Shown: positions 58,261-64,000 of the stretch, piece by piece | How positions within the stretch are numbered: position 1 is the first letter of the stretch | Layout of the letters: each line of letters starts with the position of its first letter | NCBI GenBank assembly: GCA_963575745.1 | Contig: CAUYUJ010018631.1 | Location: 56,001-120,000, forward strand | Direction of reading: 5' to 3' | DNA from: Prorocentrum cordatum | Taxonomy: Eukaryota; Sar; Dinophyceae; Prorocentrales; Prorocentraceae | DNA length: 64,000 nucleotides | Position numbers and translations under genes: made by a program | Notes under the pieces: model-generated | The model's database searches: none | The model's input: only the letters and a program-made list of their open reading frames with translations | What the model was told of the DNA's origin: nothing

Positions 58261-59117
58261 CTGGGTGCCGAATGGAGGGAGGGAGGGGTTCAAAATCGAT
58301 CTTCGATCGTCGATGGTTGGAGTTTGTGAGCGTTTCTGCTGTTGCTTGTCTTTCGCCCAACCACCCCTCTTTGGGCCTCTGGAAGCTCACGGAGGCTTCT
58401 GAAGGCCCCTGGACGACGGCCAAGGGTTACCAGAGATTCTGAAGGACATCCTGTGCACCTCCAGTGGCGTCTGGGAAGTTCGGGGACCTCTAGGGACTGT
58501 CAGGGACATCCGGGAGGGAGAGGCAGGAGGGAGGAGGGAGGAGGGATCGGAGGGGGGAGGGAGGTGGAAGGAGGGGGAGGAGGAGGAGGAAGGCTGTTTG
58601 CGGGAACTCTATCCCCCCGCAGTCGCCCCTGGGCGTTGCGCCCGGCCGCGCGCGCGCGCCTTCGGGGGGGCCAGCCTCAGCGCGCCAGCCGCGATCGGCG
58701 GCGCGCGGACCACGAGAAGGTGGACATCCGGGAAGAGGGCGATCGTCCACCTGCGGGTAAACCTCCGGGAGAGGGTGATCATCCACCAGTTGTTGACCTG
58801 CAGGCCCGACATCTGCAACATCAGGTAAAGGTTACGATACCAACCTACCTCGGTGGAGACCCACCGTATGCCGAGTCTGTACACGCACAGAGGAGTACGA
58901 ACAGATGCAGCTCTGGGCTACCTCGTCCAACACAGGCTACAACCACACCTCATCGATGAACATAGCTACGACCGCCTGCGTGATGGCGTCCACTAGACGG
59001 GACAGGCTGCGTAGCATGTAGCCCGAAGACGAGCTGCGTAACAGGCAGCCCAGGTACGATATCCACCACCAGTACAACACCAATATCGACGGCAAGTACG
59101 ACGGCAAGAGTGGCTGC
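58261..59117. other. ~860 bp, no gene firmly recognised
   Basis: 58500-58600 is GGA-rich. 58850-59117 has protein-like open text in changing frames (for example LVQHRLQPHLIDEHSYDRL near 58920) and may be the worn 5' part of the broken gene that follows. Confidence 0.35.
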
Positions 59118-60753
59118 TTGAACCCAGCCGCGGCCGTCTTCAAGCCGAGCCAGACCACGATCGTCCCCTCAGGCGAGAAATCAAAGTACCGGGGCGTCCT
59201 TGTGTTTCCTTTCTCAGTTACTTGGGCCAGCGTGACCAACTACAGTGGCCCCGAGAGCAGATGCGACTGCCCGTGCTACGACGACCACCGTGATTACGAC
59301 TTTTCACAGATGCCAGGACTATGACTTCCTGTTCAACGACGCCGTCGGGGACCACTGGTGCAAGTCCAGGAAGGTGCAGGAGGCCAAGAAGGAAGAGGAG
59401 GCCCGGGAGGCTCAGGAGGACAGGATGGCTCGGGAAACCACACTAGAGCTACAGGGGCAACCAGCTGAGCTACGCGGACGAGTTGCCGAACTTCCAAAGC
59501 AGCGCGCAGAGCCAAGAGGGCCACCAGCTTAGCTTCAAGAGCCACCAGGGACCACAGGCTGTTCTACGAGGGTCAGGCGCAGAACTACGAGTGCCACCAG
59601 CTGGGCTGCCAGGGCCACCTGCCGAGCCACGAGAGCCACCAGCTGAGCTACGAGGGCCACCTGCTGAGCTACGAGGACTGCCAGCTGTGCCACGAGGACC
59701 ACCGGCAGGGTTCCGTGAGCCACCCGCCAGCTACCAACTCCGCCAACTTGGCTACCAGAGCCACCAGCAGGATTACGAGAGCCAGCTGAGCTTCGAGGTC
59801 CGCAAGCTGGACCACGAAGACCGCCAGCTGAACAGCGGGGGCTAGCAGCAGAACAACGGGGACCACGAGCTGAGTTTTGTGGAACAAGTGCAGATCAACG
59901 AGGCCTCCAGTGGAGCTACCAGCGCCACCAGCTGAACTACAAGGTCCACGAGCAGAGCCTCGATAGCCCGTGACGCTGCTACGAGAGCCACCAGCTGAAT
60001 AACAGGGGCAACAAGCCGAGCTGCGAGGGCCGCGAACAGGACTCCGAGAGCCACCTGCTGGGCTAGTGGGACCACGCGCTGAGCTACGATGGCCGCGCGC
60101 AGAGCTACGACAGCCACCAGTTGATGCACCAGGGCCACCTGCTGCTGAGCTACGTCCGCCACAAGCAGAGCTACGAGAGCCACGGGCGGGGCTACCAACG
60201 CCACCAGCTGAGCTTGCAGAGCCACACGCAGGGCTGCGAGGGCCACAATCTGAGCTTCGAGGTCGCCACGCCGAGCCACGAGGACCACAAGCCGGGCTAC
60301 GAGGATCACCCGATGATTACGAGCGCCACCAGCAAGGTTACAAAAAGGCCACAAGCAGAATTTCGCGGGACACGAGCTGAGCTGCAAGGGCCTCCAGCAG
60401 AGTTCCCAGCGCCACCAGCTGAACTGCAAGGTCCATGAGCGGAGCCTCTGGAGCCCATGGCACAGCTACGAGGATCACCAGCCGAACAACGGCGGCAAAA
60501 TGCCGAGCTACGAGGGCCGCGAGCAGGACGCCGAGAGCCACCAGCTGAGCTACGAGGGCCACGAGAGGAGGACGAGCAGAGCGACGAGCAGGACGAACTT
60601 ATGTTTATCATGTGCGCCGCGCTGGAGGGGCTGGACTTCCTCAGGGCCATGATCACCGAGGGGGAGGCACTCACAGAGATTTTCGCCAGCAGGACCATAT
60701 CCCAAATCTCGAGCCCCGCGTACAACAAGCCTCACACACGTTGGTGCCCATAG
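59118..60753 (+). pseudogene. Broken gene with PPAELRG / QLSYEGH heptad repeats
   Basis: An open stretch (59118-59324) gives protein-like text (FKPSQTTIVPSGEKSKYRG). After a frame change YDFLFNDAVGDHWCKS and a charged helix (EEEAREAQED) lead into about 50 units of a 21-bp repeat (59440-60590). The proline-containing frame (AELRGPP) joins the flanking protein-like text on both sides. The alternative QLSYEGH frame is also open. Beyond the array the frame continues as an acidic linker (EEDEQSDEQDEL) and an ordered tail (FIMCAALEGLDFLRAMITEG) to TAG at 60753. Several frame changes inside the array make this copy a pseudogene, a multi-exon gene or a misassembly. No family recognised. Confidence 0.35.
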
Positions 60754-60788
60754 TCATGGGCGTTGGTCGCTAAGAGGAGGACGAGGGC

Positions 60789-61091
60789 GTGATGGTCCGC
60801 GCGCTGGGGTGTTCAGGAGCGATCGAAGCGCTCTTGTCCGCCCGCGACCACCACGAGGCGCACCAAAAACGGATGCGGATGGGCCAACGACCCATGCCGA
60901 TCCCCGCCGCAGAAATTCTACGACGACAGGAGGAAGACGAGTGCGATGACGAGGGCAACGAGAGCGGCGTAGATCACGAGGAGAGTGGCGATCATGACAA
61001 CGTCTATTCAAACGAAGACGAGTGGAACGCTGAGTACTACGTCCTAGGAGCCGACGACTCCGTGGAGTCACGGCGAGACCAGCCTGCCTGA
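60789..61091 (+). CDS. Small acidic hypothetical ORF
   Basis: 100 codons from ATG 60789, in a different frame from the preceding pseudogene: a short helical start (ALGCSGAIEALLSARDHHEA), then a very acidic stretch rich in Asp, Glu, Asn and Ser. No motif recognised. It may be a displaced tail of the broken gene upstream, whose frame ends 36 bp earlier. Confidence 0.25.
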   Translation: MMVRALGCSGAIEALLSARDHHEAHQKRMRMGQRPMPIPAAEILRRQEEDECDDEGNESGVDHEESGDHDNVYSNEDEWNAEYYVLGADDSVESRRDQPA

Positions 61092-61311
61092 AGCCGCAGA
61101 AGATTAAGAGCTACTACGACGCTACGGACAAGGTTCTACATGTACATGTTACACACAACATATCACGTCTGCCCATTTAGCGCCGGAGACATCATCATCA
61201 TAGACATCATCTGCACTACTGACAAGTCACCCCCCCGTGTACCACGCCACTGGCAAGGTGTTACGTCTATGGTACGTACCACATCTACGGTTGAGTGGCC
61301 TCGCCGCCCCA
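61092..61311. other. Short unique stretch, nothing recognised
   Basis: About 220 bp with a few protein-like codons (DATDKVLHVHVTHN near 61120) but no extended frame. Confidence 0.35.
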
Positions 61312-61665
61312 CCCACCTCCACAATTACACAATTTGAATACTTCCCTCCTGTCTTCCCTGATGACGTCCGGAAGATGTTCGGCCCCCCTCCGGGTATTGT
61401 TGTTTTCATACAGGATTCCCTGGAGTTGGGTTCTCGTGTTTTTTTTTTTGTTTTTAAATGTTGTTTATATGTATGGTGTTCCCATTGAAGCGCTGGCCTT
61501 ATTTTTGGGCTTCCGCTCGTTCCGAATCGTGCTCCCGCTGCAGCGCTGGCCTCATCTCCGCGCTTCCGCTCGTTCCGAATCGTGCTCCTGCTGCAGCGCT
61601 GGCCTCATCTCCGCGCTTCCGCTCGTTCCGAATCATGCTCCCGCTGCAGCGCTGGCGTCATTATT
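61312..61665. repeat. Composite repeat II, left part, copy 2, with a 53-bp array
   Basis: CAATTACACAATTTGAATAC, CGGGTATTGTTGTTTTCATA and GATTCCCTGGAGTTGGGTTC are followed by three 53-bp units starting at 61509, 61562 and 61615 (GCTTCCGCTCGTTCCGAATC ... GCTGCAGCGCTGGC). Counterpart of 52116-52410. Confidence 0.8.
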
Positions 61666-62019
61666 TCCACTGCAATGCCACGGCATGCGATGCAATGCTA
61701 TGTGGTGTTCCGCTGTACGATGCCATGCCGTCAGCTGCAACGCAAGGATCTGCAGTGCTTGACTATGCAGTGCCACGTCATGCTTTGCCATGTTACGCCT
61801 TGATCCTCACTTTCATGCTATACCATGTGTTGTTCTGTGCCGCTGTGCGATGCCATTCTTTTCGTTGCAAGGCTGTGCGATTCAATTCTTCATTACGCAA
61901 CGCCACGCCATGCTATGACATACTGCGTTTTGCCGTGCTCTTCTACGCCCTGTTATGGTGTGTGTTTACGATGCATTGCTCACCCTCTCGGGGTCATTGC
62001 CCTGCTCGACATCCGATTG
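61666..62019. repeat. Degenerate ATGCCATG/TGCGATGC short repeats
   Basis: Irregular 10-15-bp units (TGCGATGCCATGC, ATGCTATG). They fill the slot occupied by the CA-rich tract in the 52-kb copy. Confidence 0.6.
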
Positions 62020-62103
62020 TGCGAATAGAGAGGAGACCTACGCCATGGTGAGGGACGGGGGGGAGGGGTCGGACGTGAGCTATGACGCGAGCGCGCGTAG
62101 CTT
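62020..62103. repeat. Composite repeat II, CCATGGTGAGGG module, copy 2
   Basis: GCGAATAGAGAGGAGACC, GCCATGGTGAGGGACGGGGG and GACGCGAGCGCGCGTAGCTTG. Counterpart of 52895-52985 and, more distantly, 11978-12040. Confidence 0.75.
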
Positions 62104-62275
62104 GCCTCCTCCCCCTCCCCCTCCAAACTGTCAGGTTGTATTCGCGGGTCTGGGCGGCCTTTCCCTCCCCAGCCCGCTCCTGAGAGGGCGGGCCTGCCCC
62201 AGCCCCGGCCGGGCCCGCGCACGTCGGGCGCGGGGCGGGCCGTGGGTGACGCGCCCAGCGACTGCGGAGAAAGGG
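62104..62275. other. GC-rich spacer, no gene
   Basis: About 170 bp of unique GC-rich DNA between the module and the (GAG)n tract. Confidence 0.5.
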
Positions 62276-62545
62276 GAAGGAGGAGGAGGAGGAGGAAGAA
62301 AAGGCGGAGGAGGAGGATGAGGAAGAAAACGGAGAAGAGGAGGAGGAGGAGGAGCAGGAGGAGGAGGAGGAGAAAGAGGCGGAGGAGGAAGAGGAGGAGA
62401 AAGATGAGGAGGAGGAGGAGGAAGAGGAGGAGGAAGAGGGGGAAAGGGTGAGGAGGAGGAGGAGGAGGAGGAGGACGAGAAGGAGGAGGAGGAGGAGGAG
62501 AAGGAGGGGGAGGAGGAGGAGGAGGAGGAGGAGGAGGAAAACCAA
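62276..62545. repeat. (GAG)n polypurine tract
   Basis: GGA/GAG triplets with AAG variants. Complementary in type to the (TCC)n that follows the equivalent module at 52986. Confidence 0.95.
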
Positions 62546-62681
62546 GGAGGAGGATGACGAAGAACAGAAATAATAACAATACGAAGAAGGCAATTTCGAA
62601 TAATCACAATCATAACAAGAAAAATAATACGAAGAGGAATGCGACTAATAGCAACAATAATAATACGAAGTAACAGAAAAA

Positions 62682-62786
62682 CAATACTACTACTACTACT
62701 ACTACTACTACTTTTACTACTACTTTTACTACTACTTTTACTACTACTTTTACTATTTTTACTTTTACTACTTTTACTTTTACTTT

Positions 62787-62867
<81 letters not shown>

Positions 62868-62889
62868 ACTACTACTACTACTACTATTG

Positions 62890-62973
<84 letters not shown>

Positions 62974-62975
62974 AG
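62682..62975. repeat. (TAC)n tract with a TTTTAC-rich start
   Basis: 62690-62790 is a nested ACTACTACTTTTACT-type repeat and 62790-62972 is near-pure TAC. Poly-Leu and poly-Val frames are artefacts. 62546-62681 is AT-richer sequence with AATAATAC repeats. Confidence 0.95.
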
Positions 62976-63273
62976 AATGAGACGAAACATATTAATACTA
63001 GTACCGCCTCGCTGCACGGCAGGCAGGGGGTTGGCCGACCCGACCCAACCCCCTACCTGAAGGACCGTCCAGTCCAGCTCACGGCCCAAGGGGCACCCAA
63101 GAGCGGAGCCTCGAGGAGCCCCGAACCCTCGATCGGGGCCCCAGAGAGGCCAAAAGGGCCCCCAACCCTCTTAGTTGGGGCCTCACCGAGCCTGCAGGGG
63201 CCCCGAACCCTCGTCCGAGCCACTGCACGGCCTCGCCAAGCGCCTCGCGCCTACAGAGGAGGCCCCTAAACAC
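62976..63273. repeat. GGGGCCCCGAACCCTCG-type short repeats
   Basis: Units around GGCCCCGAACCCTCGxTC at 63117, 63132-63150 and 63197, plus GGCCxxCAACCCTC at 63159. This is the 3' flank of the minus-strand gene at the window edge. No gene. Confidence 0.55.
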
Positions 63274-63999
63274 CTAGCCTGCAGGGCCTGCCTCAGAATC
63301 AGGATCGCTCGGGCCGCTACCCGCGGCCGAGCTGGCCTCAGGGGCGGCGGCAGGCAGGAGCCTAGTACCGAGCTCCGCGAGCAGCTGCAGGAACTCGGCT
63401 TTGGCCAGCGCTCCGAAGCCCTTCTCGTCGAAGGCAGCCCGCGCGACGAAGCAGAAGTCCGCGAACTCCTGCTTCCCGATAGCGGCCTCTTCGAAAACCG
63501 CCCGCAGCCCGTGGCAGAACCTCTCGAAGTCCTGCTCACGATCGACGCCGCCGCGAACCTGGCCCTCCAGGGCCCGCAGCTCCTCGAAGCTCGGCTCCTC
63601 GAGGCCCTCCGCGACGTCCCCAACCTCATCGTCGACCTGCTGCTCCTCGAAGCGCTGGTTCTCTTCCTCAACGGGGTGCTCCTTCTCCCAGACGATGCCC
63701 CCGAGCTTATCCAGCAGCCGCTGCAGCTCGGTTTCGGCCTCGATCTTCCCCTGGACCCCCTGAAAGCAGTAACGCTCCTCGAAGCGCTTCCGCACACAGT
63801 TGCAGAACTCCGCGAAGTCCTGCGCCTTGATGCCGCCCTCGTAGAACTCCGCCTCCATGCTGCGGCAGAACTCCTCGAAGCCCTGCTGCTGCTCCTCAAG
63901 GCTGAGCCCCTGGCAGGCCTCCTTCACACCTTTGCAGAACTCCTCGAAGCCCTGCTCCCGCTCCATATCCCCGAGGCCCTGCTCCTCGGGGTCCTCCTC
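63274..63999 (-). CDS. Partial gene for a Q-x-F-x-x-F-C repeat protein
   Basis: The frame is open from the window edge to TAG at 63274. The first Met (63966) may be internal because the frame continues beyond the edge (EEDPEEQGLGD). Counting from that Met, Q(G/D/E)F(E/A)xFC occurs at residues 5, 28, 49, 145 and 166, spaced 21-23 residues within clusters. Each is followed by a charged helix with an Arg/Lys and a Phe (for example VRKRFEE, LRAVFEE, ARAAFDE). Two units end with a related leucine motif (LQRLLDKLG, LQLLAELG). The tail is Ala/Ser/Gly/Pro-rich. An acidic, all-helical, internally duplicated protein is expected. No known domain recognised. Codon use looks coding (third positions mostly G/C), unlike the repeat frames elsewhere. 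Confidence 0.65.
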   Translation of the reverse strand, partial: EEDPEEQGLGDMEREQGFEEFCKGVKEACQGLSLEEQQQGFEEFCRSMEAEFYEGGIKAQDFAEFCNCVRKRFEERYCFQGVQGKIEAETELQRLLDKLGGIVWEKEHPVEEENQRFEEQQVDDEVGDVAEGLEEPSFEELRALEGQVRGGVDREQDFERFCHGLRAVFEEAAIGKQEFADFCFVARAAFDEKGFGALAKAEFLQLLAELGTRLLPAAAPEASSAAGSGPSDPDSEAGPAG

Positions 64000-64000
64000 G

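Overview
The window looks like nuclear DNA of a repeat-rich eukaryote with a very large genome. A dinoflagellate is the best guess. This is inferred from four things: spliceosome-type introns, non-LTR retroelements coding endonuclease, reverse transcriptase and RNase H, a secreted pectin-acetylesterase/Notum-like gene with a CGVCGG tail, and extreme loading with GC-rich minisatellites and trinucleotide tracts. I saw no dinoflagellate spliced-leader relic, tRNA, rRNA, CRISPR or bacterial-type operon, so the assignment rests on style rather than on a diagnostic marker. Most long open frames here are artefacts of repeats whose period is a multiple of 3.

Layout. 1-11.3 kb is a mosaic of interleaved minisatellite families: a ~430-bp unit built on 12-bp CACGTCC-type subrepeats, a ~75-bp family present as a 765-bp duplicated block, a GTATCTAACATGG family, and a 42-bp family. 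11.3-16 kb holds facing (GAG)/(TCC) and (GAC)/(GTC) tracts and dispersed modules. 16-19.7 kb is a ~1.54-kb higher-order repeat with (GAC)n cores, and a colinear relative lies at 32.9-34.7 kb. An intact esterase-like gene lies at 20.07-21.52 kb. 23-27.4 kb is about 3.2 kb of (TAC)n split by a 1.1-kb segment that carries a 73-bp satellite. 27.8-30.6 kb is a 5'-truncated LINE-like element (+). 31-32.3 kb and 36.7-38.7 kb are triplet tracts.

38.9-45.6 kb (-) is an almost full-length non-LTR retrotransposon. It is bounded by a 16-bp direct repeat and ends in a pentanucleotide tail. It carries two nonsense codons and four frameshifts, two of them inside 14-16-nt homopolymers. 46.3-48.9 kb (-) is probably a real multi-exon gene of unknown function. 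49-62 kb is again repeat mosaic, including a second colinear composite repeat pair (52.1-53.3 and 61.3-62.5 kb), two 21-bp arrays and a broken gene with heptad repeats (59.1-60.75 kb). The right edge (63.27-64 kb, -) holds the 3' part of a gene for an internally repeated Q-x-F-x-x-F-C protein.

The genes show no common pathway. The recurring theme is structural: dispersed repeats keep flanking modules in the same order while the simple-sequence tract between them changes in type and length, and retroelements sit inside simple-sequence arrays.
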